64,000 nucleotides of DNA. Origin: Hydractinia symbiolongicarpus (Eukaryota > Cnidaria > Hydrozoa > Anthoathecata > Hydractiniidae). Location of the stretch: the NCBI RefSeq assembly GCF_029227915.1, contig NC_079888.1, positions 4,969,001-5,033,000 of the forward strand. Reading direction: 5' to 3'. The position numbers and the translations under genes are program-made. Below the pieces are notes generated by a model, which saw only the letters and a program-made list of their open reading frames with translations, did no database searches and was not told the origin of the DNA. This document shows positions 34,072 through 44,860 of this stretch, piece after piece. Every line of letters begins with the position of its first letter. Position 1 is the first letter of the stretch.

Positions 34072-37000
34072 TTATATTTTACATTCGTAATATCTATTAA
34101 TCTGAATAGCATCTTGTACACTTATGTACGACCGTTGACCAAACTTTACACCATCTTTCTTAGCTTTGATGGTTGTTCTGAAGTATGGAAACTTCGAGAA
34201 AGCGTTCCATTCGTAGTGCATGATGGAATTATAGTCGTAGGGACTTCCACGGCTATCAATCTGGCTGTGAGAATATTTCTTGAAGTTGTATTTCATGTCT
34301 AAATTTCAGAAAAGTGAGAAATCAAAATCTTAGTTCAAAACCGACAGGCTCCGTTCTTCAATACAGAACACCTAACAAATCCAAGGGACGAGGTCCTAAA
34401 TAATGTTTGGCCCCGGTAGCTTATATTCCTGTGATAACGATGCGGGCAATGTCTACGACGGGCGAAAATCAACAAACCTGTGGAATCTTCTACTGGCTAC
34501 CTGGTGGACGAGGATGAAATAGGCTACCTATTACTCCATATTGGACGTATACTGTATATAAAAACATTCTCGTCCACATTTTTTAAATAAATGTCGACAC
34601 TTTTCAAAGTGTATCTCAAAGACCCTCTCAGGCCAAAAATATGAATTTTTTAATTAGATTTATTTGAAAAAGTTTTGCGCTTTTTTCTTTGAAAAGTTTG
34701 TGTTGATTCATGTGGTTAAACTTACCCTCTTTGATGTTATCCCAAACTATTTCGACATAGTTGTCTCGATCTGGTCTCGATTGTTCATGATGTAATCCTA
34801 AAGCATGGCCAATCTCATGGATAGCAATGCCTTTAGTGAAGCAGCCGAATCCTAATGAAAGTTTTTGTTTTCCTCCTGTCTTACCAACGTGAGAGTAGCA
34901 CCTGAAAAATACTCTATAAGTTAGCCATCTTCGTTATATAAAAGGTTATAACAACCTCGTTCCCAAGGCTCTTCGTCTTTTTGATTACTCCGTAACAACA
35001 GCTGAGGGCAAAAAGGCCACGAAGACAAGGTTGATCATTTTAATGAAATTAGTTTTATTGGTAACTTGAGGCATCAATTTTTTATTTTTGGCTAAATTTT
35101 AATACCTTGTGGTTCAGTTTAATGATCGGAAGTGTATAACAAAATATAGGAGATTTAGTTGTGAAATACGAAAATGAATGCTAAGCGACATCTTTACGGT
35201 GTTTTCCTGTAGTAATTTGCAGATCAGAATATATGAAAAACAACTTTTCTCCCATTGGAAAAAGTGTTTCCAAAAGAAACTTTTGCAAAATTTTTGTATT
35301 TTACTTGTAAAAGCTTCTGTGGTTGTACAAATAGATTATGTTAAACGCGCGTGTCCTTAGTTTTCAACCTCGTCTCCAGAGCTCTTCTACACCTATGATA
35401 TTACGGCCATCCTGACAGAATATCATAGGCGTAAAAGAACCCTGAGGACAAGGTTGATTAGTGCTCAACAGCAGCTTCAGCTTGGCCTTAATTTCCGTCA
35501 AAAAAATATTTAAGAGAACTGATTAAGGGTGTGAAAATGAGGATCGAAATACGTCGTACTTTCCAAAACCATCATCAATGAATTCAACATAATCACGTTC
35601 ATTTGTGCGTGGTTTAAATTTGATACAAGTTTTCTTTTCCCATGCCTCCATAGCATTCTTAATCGCTCTTTCAGTTGGTCCTTTGATCCCCTTTATACCA
35701 CCTTAAAAGGAAATAAATAATTAAACCATGTTGGGAAATGTTTATACAAAATTTAACAAGCGGCTGAACGAATTTTGCCATGCCGGATTGTTTAAAAATG
35801 AAACTAGTCCCCAGGGATCTTTTTTCTCTTTCTGATAATCTCGAACAGCGGAAGAGATAGTTTGATTGTTTTGCTCCGCTATTTTTTTTTTTTGGCGGGG
35901 AAGCAAACTTTCCCGCAATACAACTCGAGAAAAATATTACGGCGGCCGGCTGATAATACTAATTTTTATACCCAATTAGGTTGCAAAGATGACCAGCCGG
36001 TGTTAAAGCTATTTCTTCTTGCCGTCCGATGTTGTTAGAAAGAGAAAAGAAGCCTTGGGGATGAGATTGGCTATGAACATTTTCCTAATTTTTCTGGAGT
36101 GTTTGGTCATAAACGTTTCCTCACTACGTCACCTCTTTGTTAGATGTGCATTAAGCTTAATATTTAATATCAAATAAATTACCCCTTCGTTTTATAAAAA
36201 AATTTCAGGTACTAAAATTACAAGGAAATTAAGAAACCCAAACCCTTTGCTTGCTTTCTTAGAAAAGAGAGACAAGCAGTTTTTTCGACGTTGTATTAAA
36301 AAGCACAAACAATAACAATAAAATGATTCGCCTTAAAGACAGTTGTCTCTAGTGTGCAAACTTATCCCCAGCGCCTTTTGTCTCTTTAAAAAAAAGGAGG
36401 CAAAAGGCGCTGGGGACGAGTTTGGCAAGTGTGATGAACAACTTAACACTACTTACTTATACTGGAATGAAAAACATATGGTACGACACCGTTTTTCCAT
36501 CTATACCAAGTTGACTTTTGTATAGCATAACCAGCATTAATTTTATCTACATCACCACCCTTCAGTGCTGTATCAATTTGGAGTTTACTCATCACCATAT
36601 CTCCTTGAAACAAGAATCCACTGTCGATAGCTAGAACGACAAAGAAATAATATAAAAACTAAAGAAAATAAGATAAATAAAAATGAAAGTGTAATATAAA
36701 AGTTCAATTTTACACAATCTCGTCATTTGACTGATATCAACGCCAAAAGCTGTTACTGGACGGCTGATATTTCTTTACCGTGTCGGCGTCGATTTTTAAA
36801 AACAGCAATATTTCCTTGGTTGGTACAAAATCGGAGTTCTATACTAACTTATCGTCGTTTGCGCTACGTAATGTTTGATTGGTAATGCAAGAAAGTGCTG
36901 CCCCAAATAAAGAATAAATACTTATGTTGGCGAACCCCGTTACAAGATATAAGTTGAAAAGAGTGTAATTGCTGTATGATTATATTTTCATGTACGACAT

Positions 37001-37472
37001 AAAATTAAATAAATATTAACATTAGGGCAAAATTTAGCTAGTTACCTGCAAGTTCCACGGCAACGCTATCATGAGAATCAAAATGGCGGCTCGAACGAAA
37101 GAGTTGTTTTGTTAATATAGTACTTTATCATATCCCTTCTTTTCGAATTCAACCCTGCCCTGACTTGCAGGCCGCCATTTTTAAGGTTTGTATTTAGTTG
37201 AGTCGCTAATATAACAATCATACTTTCAAGTTTAAAAGTAAGATAACCCCTCGAACAAAAGAGTAGTTATGTGAAAAAGTACTGAATTAAGATTTTATTT
37301 TTAAATTTAACCCTGTCCTGAATTGCAGGCCGCTGCAGTTTATATTTTCAAGGTGTGTATCGGTTTAAATTGCTAATATGACAGCCATACCTTCAAGTTT
37401 AACAGCATCATCAACAGGCTTTCCAAACACCACACAGACCCCACAAATAACAGTAGCCACTAACAACTTCAT
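34072..37472 (-). CDS. Astacin-family (M12A) zinc metalloprotease
   Basis: Five exons read leftwards: 37472-37391, 36630-36457, 35701-35560, 34901-34726 and 34298-34072, about 267 residues with consistent phases. The ATG at 37472 starts a signal peptide ([17 protein letters not shown]), followed by a short propeptide. The mature part begins near [20 protein letters not shown]. Exon 4 holds the zinc site [19 protein letters not shown]. Exon 5 holds the Met-turn [13 protein letters not shown]. Cysteines at CIKF, CYSHVG, GCFTKG and YYECKI fit the family disulfides. The protein stops directly after the catalytic domain, with no ShK, EGF or CUB module, so it is a minimal astacin. It is probably secreted and cuts matrix, precursor or venom-type substrates; the exact role is unknown. 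Its introns carry several small foldback elements. Confidence 0.92.
34952..35033. mobile_element. Small foldback element (MITE-like) in astacin intron
   Basis: It starts CAACCTCGTTCCCAAGGCTC and ends GAAGACAAGGTTG, which are inverted copies of one another. About 82 bases, no coding. Confidence 0.7.
35365..35455. mobile_element. Small foldback element (MITE-like) in astacin intron
   Basis: Ends CAACCTCGTCTCCAGAGCTC and CCCTGAGGACAAGGTTG are inverted. The middle also pairs (CTATGATATT with AATATCATAG). About 91 bases. Confidence 0.78.
35802..36068. mobile_element. Small foldback element, 267 bp
   Basis: Inverted ends of about 32 bases: AACTAGTCCCCAGGGATC... on the left and, in reverse complement, AATCTCATCCCCAAGGCTTC... 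on the right, both followed by a CTCTTTCT stretch. It sits in intron 2 of the astacin gene. Confidence 0.72.
36357..36424. mobile_element. Near-perfect palindromic element, 68 bp
   Basis: CAAACTTATCCCCAGCGCC on the left pairs with GGCGCTGGGGACGAGTTTG on the right, around an A-rich centre. Same family by its CCCCAG core. Confidence 0.8.
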
Positions 37473-37760
37473 CCTCCCTGGGTAACGTGACGAAGAAATA
37501 TGTGCAAATATTTCAAACGCACATTCTTTTTTAAAGAGTGTTGTTGGTGTAAGGTGTGCAAACATGTTTAACTTCACAGGGGGTAACAAGCGACTTAATG
37601 AAGTTAGAAAGGGTGTCTTATGTTTTCACTTTGTATTATAACACAAATCTACAAAATAATATTTTAATCTTGAAAGTTAAGTTATTGATAGGTTCCTAGT
37701 GTTGTGCCCAATTTGATTTTTAAGATTCATATTAAAACGTATATAGAGATAAAATTTGTC

Positions 37761-38331
37761 CTTGTAAGTTCTTTAAACTTGTGAGTTCTTTAATCCCGTA
37801 AATACCTTGGCCAATACCAGTTCCATAGTTGCACCGCCATAACCGCCGGCAAATAGTTTAGCAAGAAAAATGCTCCCCATGTCTGCCTTAGGAAAAGGAT
37901 GAATTTAGCTGTCCAACCGTACCAAAGATGAACCATCTAAGACCTGTTCTTGAACACCAGTTGCGGTTTAAGTTTCAAGTAGCTCGCTGAAAAAAAGGAT
38001 ATTTTCAAACACAGACCGTTTTTTTCGTTTTTTAAAGGTTAAAAAGCATTCTAAGACAAATCCAGGGGGTCGTCCGTCCTTTAAATGTCGCATTTTATGT
38101 GGCATCTTATTATATAGGAGGAGTTCCAGATTTCATCTAAAGCTATCCACCCCTTGTGCTTGTTTAGTGTTTTGAAAGCTGAATCAATAAGAGTGCTTCT
38201 CTTGCGCCAACAGAAGGGTGCCTTTTGAATCCGTAAAACTTGTAAGTTCTTTCATCTTGTGAGTTCTTTAATCCCGCAAATACCTTGGCCAATACCAGTC
38301 CCATAGTTGCACCGCCATAACCGCCGGCAAA
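37761..38331. repeat. 93-bp direct repeat pair
   Basis: 37761-37853 and 38239-38331 are about 95% identical and lie 478 bases apart. On the minus strand both can be read as a glycine-rich peptide (AGGYGGATMGLVLAKVFAG in the right copy, with E for G and T for A in the left). No start, splice frame or family could be fixed, so coding is not claimed. Confidence 0.85.
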
Positions 38332-38726
38332 CTTCCAATTTTGTTGTTTAAATAAAAGGGGCTACTAAAATAACCTTCTAATGAGATTTTTACGATTTTT
38401 TGCTAAGAATAGTTCAGGCCTTATTGAGGTCTTCTCAAAAAGTCTTAGTGCGTTTTGTAGGAGGGTAAAGAGCATCGTTGCGCATGCGTTTTATCACAAC
38501 ATCGAAAAAACTTTGCAAACCTGGGGTTGAGGTTTATGGACTAAAAATGAAGTGTTAGAAACTGAGGACACGTGTGTTCAACATAATCTATTCTCAAAAA
38601 TAATAATATTTACAGTTCTTCTTTCGTACTTGTTTTCAACATGCTTTTTATCGTATAGCGTGTACTCCATTGTAGTGTGTATTCGCTATAACATGAAGTA
38701 TTGAACATGTGTGCGCTTTTCATTTT

Positions 38727-38878
38727 TCGTCTTCAGAGCTCTTGAGCATTCTTATCCCAAGGTCTCTTGGCCCCTGAGCCGTTTTTACAAAGCTGATCAG
38801 GATAGCAAAATGTCGTCGAAATAAGGTTTCACTTTAAAGTAATGTCGGTATTATCTCTAAAAGCTCTGGGGACGATGA
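38727..38878. mobile_element. Small foldback element
   Basis: TCGTCTTCAGAGCTCTT on the left is an inverted copy of AAAAGCTCTGGGGACGA on the right. It belongs to the same end family as the elements in the astacin introns. Confidence 0.55.
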
Positions 38879-39453
38879 TATGCGTTTTCGCTAGAGACAG
38901 ATTCTTTCACAAATCTACCTAGTTTCCAGGTCATTTGGCCTTTTTAATGGATTTGAAGGTGTGCCCGTAATAATGACTCTATGTAAGAGACAAGCGAGTA
39001 ATACTACGCCAATAAAAAAACTGGCTGAATATCGCCCTTGTATTAAACAGTGCTCCTCGTCACGGAATGCAAGCAAGAATGTTTGTAAGTCAACAAAGCA
39101 TGCTGGTTAAATATTACATTTTTTCATCATTATCTATCTCTTTTATATATATTATAATCCAATGTTAAAATGATCTTGCATTCATTTTTAAACGATTCAT
39201 ACTTTGTAAATAAAAAATGAATCACGGCTCCTGGAAAAGAATCTTTACTTTTTTTCTAGATTACGACAAAATAGGTAAAGAATGGCACCCTGGCTTCACA
39301 ATTAAAACAATATTTAGTTATGAATAATTTTAAATTATAAAAACGTTTTATAAACCGTGATGGAGTGAAATAACTTTTGAGTGGAGATTATATATGAATA
39401 TTATCTTTAGAAGGTATTTAAATTGATGTTATCGGCTATCAAACCGTCAAAAA

Positions 39454-39536
39454 CAATCTCGTCCCTAGGTTTTATTGGTTTTTAGTATTGAAATAAAAAC
39501 TGAACAAGGAGCCCTTATTCTCCTCGGAACCAGGTT
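39454..39536. mobile_element. Small foldback element
   Basis: It starts CAATCTCGTCCCTAGG and ends CCTCGGAACCAGGTTGG. The ends are imperfect inverted copies. Confidence 0.5.
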
Positions 39537-40172
39537 GGTCCAAAAGAAGCTGACGCAGCTTCTCGCGATTATGGTAATTGCATAATGGCGGTAAGAGACA
39601 AAAAAAAAATTTACACGAATTTGAGGGAGCGGCGAGAACGAGGCATTTATCTTTCCTCTTTTTTAACTCTTCCTATATCTCAACTTAAATGCATAAAAAT
39701 ATAACTCAGGGTATGTTATGGTATACAAAAATAAGAACACTAGAACTAGAACTGTCTCCTCAGGACCGATATCTAGGTTGCGTACGTCACGTGGTGTCTA
39801 AAAACTTGCTTTACTGGGTCAGCCAAAATCTTGTTTTGATATTTTTGTTATAACCTGTGCATATAATAAAGGTGGTAATTTTTTGTAGCAAGTTTATATT
39901 GTCTACGAAATAATGCAGAAAATGTTTGACCTTTATATTAACCAACAAACTGTAATTTAAATCACTTCTGTAATTTTGTTCAGCCAATAAGCAAGAGGTA
40001 CTTTCTCTTGTGCGTAAAACAAAAATATTTTCAGCATACACAAAGACACACACATCACTGTAAAGTTAGCTCCGAAGGAATGCAGTGTGCAAATACCTTA
40101 CAATGAAGCTCTTTATCGCTAGGTTTTGTCACCACTGAAAAAAAATCTTCACACGTGCACTTCCAGAAACAA

Positions 40173-40394
40173 TCAGCTCGCTGCATTTAAATCCGAGACT
40201 TTCAGAAAATGATAATAATTTCTCCAAAAATCTACCGCACTTAAACGTGTGCCCCACATGTTATATCCTTTGTACCTTCTCAATAGAGCGTTTAAGAGCT
40301 GAATTTTATTTTGCGCAGAGTCCTTATATGGATCATCCACTGAAATGGTATTGAACCAATATTCTTCTTTATCAGCCATCACTAAACTAAACAA
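40173..40394 (-). CDS. Small hypothetical protein or exon
   Basis: An open frame of 73 codons reads leftwards; the better start is the Met at 40379 (MADKEEYWFNTISVDDP). Its composition is protein-like, with evenly spread Trp and Tyr and a charged helix (QNKIQLLNALLRRYKGYNMWG), and it ends DLNAAS. I do not recognise a family. No neighbouring exon was found. It may be a small gene, a lone exon or chance. Confidence 0.28.
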   Translation of the reverse strand: MFSLVMADKEEYWFNTISVDDPYKDSAQNKIQLLNALLRRYKGYNMWGTRLSAVDFWRNYYHFLKVSDLNAAS

Positions 40395-40567
40395 TATTTT
40401 CTATACTTTGAAAAAAAGGAAGATTACGGTAGAGTTTTGAAACCTTTATAAACATAGCAAATACTTTTAGAAAATACTTTTCTTCGTACGTAATATGTCA
40501 GGCGGCACAATGTTTTAAACACAAAGGAATATGTAAAGTAAAAACCCCATAAAAACCATTAACTTAC

Positions 40568-40636
40568 AACCTTGCCTCCAGGTCATATTCAGGACATCCA
40601 AATATAAAAGCCTAGCAAGTTCTTGCGACAAGGTTG
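40568..40636. mobile_element. Small foldback element
   Basis: CAACCTTGCCTCCAGG at the left and GCGACAAGGTTG at the right are inverted. About 69 bases. Confidence 0.6.
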
Positions 40637-40760
40637 CACTAACTTACTCCTGATCACCAGGTGTGTACGTTTTTTGCTTTATGTAGAATTCCTAAGCAGT
40701 AGTGGGCTAAATATGACTTAAAGTGTGAGAAATCCAATGAGAACGGACACGGGATAGTCT

Positions 40761-40811
40761 AACCTCGTCCGATATTCAAAAAGAGACAACTTGTCCTGGG
40801 ATCGAGGTTGG
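40761..40811. mobile_element. Small foldback element with target-site duplication
   Basis: AACCTCGTCC at the left and GGATCGAGGTTG at the right are inverted. The element is flanked on both sides by GGATAGTCT (40752-40760 and 40812-40820). An 8 to 9 base duplication fits hAT-type insertion. Confidence 0.7.
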
Positions 40812-41993
40812 GGATAGTCTAGTGTGCATTAACCTAGAGCTATAAAGAAACGTTTCCAGAAAGATTTTTTGCTTTCTGAAAACTGGTGTAGCTTCTAGTG
40901 ACAAATAAAGGGACACAAGGGGAAAATTTATGTTAAAAAAACGGACTTGATGATGTGACTTTAAAGCTCCGTATATAATTTCTCGCGTAAACTGGTCTTT
41001 TGCGGAAAGTAATACGGAAAAATTGCAACCTTGTCCCTAAGGCTCTTCTTACACGCTCATTTTTTCTAATTTTGCGACTTTTGTGGGCATGGATTATTTC
41101 GTTCTGCAAAATGTAGCGACTTTACAACCTGCCGGCTGTGAGTATTGACCTTTTGGTCATGTTTAAAAATGACGAAAAAACTGCATTTGTTTTATTAATT
41201 TGTCCACGATCTGTGTTTACTTCGCACACGCGTGAGTGAAATGTTTCATAAATCTCGAAATACAAAACTATCATCCTCGTCCCTAGGGTTAAAAGGCCCA
41301 AATGCTCTGTGTTAAGAACTCAGTTTTTAGTGAACGGTAAATTATCACTGGCAACGTTTGAATCTTCATTTTTTATCGCATTAAGTTTCTTAATACATTA
41401 AAAAGGAATTTATTCGACGAATAAAAAAGTCGGTAAAGACGGGTAAAAAAAGTAGGTAGAAAATTTGCGTTCAAGGCAAAATTTAGTTATTTTGTAACAA
41501 CTTTTTTTACCAGTAATGTTGCTATTACTGCGGCCCCTCTGCTTTTTTGCAACAGGGGCTTTTTGAGGGGTAATAGTGTATGTTAATTCGGGGCCGAGCA
41601 GTAGACCAGAATTTGAAATGTGATATAAGGAAATGAAAAAGAAAGTGACGATCAAGAAGAGCTTACTGTATCTTTCTTCTTGTAGCTGCCCAAACTGTCA
41701 AAAACAGTTAAAACCAAGAATTATGTCGTATATTTTTACCATCTTGTAATTTGTTGAACAGCTATGTCTATGGCAGGTTAGCTTATTTTTTTATTTAGGT
41801 CAGGCTAGGTAGCTAAGCTCTACTAACTAGCTAGCTAGCTAGCTTACATAGCTAGCTACATACTACAACAACATTTGAAGAACTAACAGAGTATATGAAA
41901 GAAATTATGTCCTCTGCAAAAGTCTGTCCCCCCTGTGATTTTACACAATGATTTATAACCTAAATAGATGAGTTGTAGTGTTCCACCCGAAGT

Positions 41994-42450
41994 CTGCCCA
42001 AAGTCGGGCATTTTTAAATCATATATAACACAAGTAGGGAAAAACTATGCAAAGTTAAACAGATTCTTTTATCAGTTGGAACTGCATTCTTGCGTCTTAA
42101 AATAACTTTATTAAACTACTTTAAGCTTTACTATTTTTATACATGAACTTAATTTAACGAAAATTCGCTCTTATGAACACATACTTAACTAAAATTTAAA
42201 AAAATAATCTAAAACTACTTCAGAAAAAGCATGCCCAAAATAGAGCATACATGATATCCAAAGCATACAGAGATGCCCAAAGTACCCGACTTAAGGCAAG
42301 AAAAAAATCACCCAAAGTAGGGCATTTTAATATTGACGATTTTTGACTAACTTTGGGCAGGAATAGCAACTACCCAAAGTAGGGCATTTTAACATTGACG
42401 ATTTTTGACAGACTTTTTGGGCAGAAATAAAAACCACCCAAAGCAGGGCA
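41994..42450. repeat. CCCAAAGTNGGGCA repeat family
   Basis: Six variants of (G)CCCAAAGTAGGGCAT occur near 41994, 42232, 42273, 42309, 42373 and 42437. The spacing of the last three is about 64 bases and the sequence between them also repeats (TTGACGATTTTTGAC). The inner word CCCAAAGT..GGGCA is partly palindromic. Confidence 0.75.
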
Positions 42451-42816
42451 TACATGGAATCACAGTCCCAATATTTACTTGCGCTCGCATCTAAGTGATT
42501 ACGTGATGGCCAATGCGCGTGCAGAAATGGAGGTAAAAATGTAAACAAACCAAGCAAACACAGAGGAAAACGTTCAAAACAAACAAAATCCACAATAAAA
42601 ACGTAGCGGAAATTCAGATTTCAACATTTATTCACTATAATATTATGCTATACTTGCAAAATTTTATTTTAACATTCACACAGATAAAACATGCATTCAA
42701 AGCTTGACTTCTTTTGCGTACCGCTCCGAGCACAGCATCTATGCGCAATCTTTGTTGTCACTTTGATGCTTGTTTAGCAAAGTAATTTTCAGAAAGGGAT
42801 TACGCAAAGTAGACAT

Positions 42817-43775
42817 CTAATCTATGCTTTGAGAAAGTGATCGTTTAACTATAATTTGAACCATAACATGTGCATTTATGAATGGTGCTTTGCACGAGCA
42901 AAAATGATGACATAAACCTCTATAGTTACCCCTTTCTAATGCATCACTCTTGCCCTTGAAACAATTCACTATTACACTGGACTGCCACTCACTTGGAATA
43001 GCACCATCCTTTACAATCTGGTTAGCAAGACTTGTAATAAGGTCAACCCCAATATATCCAGATGCTTTTACCATCTCTGCAAAACACCTTCATCATTACG
43101 TATACACTTCTCACCTACAACATCTTGGTTAGTCTTCTTCATTTGCTTTGCTATCTTGAATACCTCATTGCACTGGTCTTCCCTTCCTAACACATCTGCA
43201 AATCTGTTTCTCTCTTCTTCTGAATTTGCCTTATACACTGCTGTACGAGCACAACACTTAGCTTCTAAGTAAATATTTTTACTTCCACCTGACTTCCACT
43301 CTTTCCAAAGTTTCCTCTTTTCCTTTATACACTGGTCAACCTCATTATTCCACCACCAGGTCTGTCTATGTCTAGATGGTCCTTTCGTCCACCCACAGGT
43401 AACATCACAAGCTTCTAGAAGACAATTCTTCAAAGTAGTCCAAGTACTTTCAACATTGTCATTATCACATTGACCATTGTGGGCTAACTGCTGAACTTTT
43501 GAACTAAATTGTCTTGCTACAATCTCTTCCTTCAGCTTCCAGACTTTTCGACGGGGCCTGTACTTTCCCTTGCCTTCACTCTTCAAGATAATATCACAAA
43601 CCAACAACCTATGCTGGGAAACACACTTTTCCCCCGATATAACTTTCACGTCCTTCACCACTTTCTTGTCTGACTTTCTAACCAGGAAGTAATCTATCTG
43701 TTTCTTATAACCACCTGACTCATATGTTATCAGCCTACTCTGCTTCTTACTGAATGATGTGTTGCAAACCACCAT
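42817..43775 (-). pseudogene. Non-LTR retrotransposon fragment: endonuclease end to RT start
   Basis: Read leftwards, 43775-43068 encodes the end of an APE-type endonuclease (SRLITYESGGYKKQIDYFLV, then SQHRLLVCDI) and the linker toward the reverse transcriptase (WWWNNEVDQCIKEKRKLWKE). 43074-42817 continues in another frame into the RT start (IPSEWQSSVIVNCFKGKSDA, then ERGNYRGL). The frame change and the loss of both ends show a dead copy of an RTE-like or related element. Confidence 0.85.
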
Positions 43776-44860
43776 GAGTAGTTAAAATGAGTGATTACAA
43801 TGATATTTGGTTTCAGGTTTTAATTGATTTTAAATCGTTGTAAGAAGATGTTGTTTCTAAGATTTCTTAAAGTTTTCAAGAGAATTTGCTTTTTTTATTG
43901 TACTTGGAATGCCACGATTCCAATTGATTACTCCTTTATATGTTATAAAACTTTTGGCTACCTCTGTGTTTCTATGAAGATTGATAAATGTTTCCTTATC
44001 TCTTTCGTTAATTAGGACACCATGTTCGAAAAAATTTTTTTTTGCGACATCAGCTATGCAATTGTTAGAGATTCTCCAGATCAATTTCCCTGATACTAAT
44101 TTTACATTAGTAGTAATGGGTAATATATTCATTTCCTTGTATAATGGAGCTGTTATAGTAGTTTTATTGCAGAAGTTCATTATTCTGACAACCTTATCTT
44201 GTGTTTTGCTTAAATCCTGAAGGTTACCTTGTGCAGTAGTGCTCCATACTAGGATACCATAACCTAAAAATGAATGGAAATGAGCATAGTATAAGCTTGT
44301 AAGTGACTGGTGTGGAACAAAGTGTCTGAGTTTTGCAAGCAGAGAGTTGTCTCTATTCAACTTCTGATTTATTATCCATGTCTGTTGGGTGAATATAATT
44401 TTTTTGTCTATTAAGATACCTAGATATTTAACGCAGTCAGTTTCTTTTATTTGCATATCCTTTATTTTCAGGTTAAAGTCCAGGCTATTTTTTGCATTTC
44501 TTGGTCTAAATATTATGACATTAGATTCTCCTACATTTAGGCTAAGCTTATTAGCTGTAAGCCATTCAGATAGCTTGTTCAATTATATATTCAAAATTTG
44601 TTCCAATTCTATTCTATTCTTATTTGAGTAAAAAATACTAGTGTCATCTGCAAACAAGAACATAGTGACGATTTCAGAGATTTTCACAATGTCATTTCTA
44701 TAAATTAAGAAGAGCAGTGGCCCTAGCACACTGCCTTGTGGTACTACAATTTCTATTGTAATTAATTCAGAAGTGTTATTTTGGATTGAAACGCATTGTT
44801 GTCTGTTATATAGATATGAATATATCCAATTATTACAATGATCGAAGAAATCAAGTTAAA
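43776..44860 (-). pseudogene. Non-LTR retrotransposon fragment: RT palm to C-terminus
   Basis: Read leftwards, the segment encodes VPQGSVLGPLLFLIY and the catalytic FADDTSIFYS. After one in-frame stop near 44583 it gives LSEWLTANKLSLNVGESNVI, VKYLGILIDKK and the usual C-terminal region. This fits a Jockey/CR1-type element truncated at its 5' side, as LINEs often are. It is a different element from the fragment at its left, and the two meet near 43776. Confidence 0.85.

Larger units (their letters stand above)
37473..40172. other. Intergenic region right of the astacin start
   Basis: No gene is supported. It holds a 93-base direct repeat (37761-37853 and 38239-38331) and small foldback elements (38727-38878 and 39454-39536). 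The astacin promoter should lie just right of 37472. No clear TATA box stands out. Confidence 0.5.
40395..42816. other. Intergenic region with short repeats
   Basis: No gene is supported. It contains foldback elements (40568-40636, 40761-40811), single element-like ends near 41025 and 41275, a (GCTA)n run near 41830, and a family of CCCAAAGTNGGGCA words from 41994 to 42450. Confidence 0.5.

Noticed and set aside
34072-34302. Plus-strand open frame over astacin exon 5
   Set aside because: It is the antisense shadow of the exon carrying the Met-turn.
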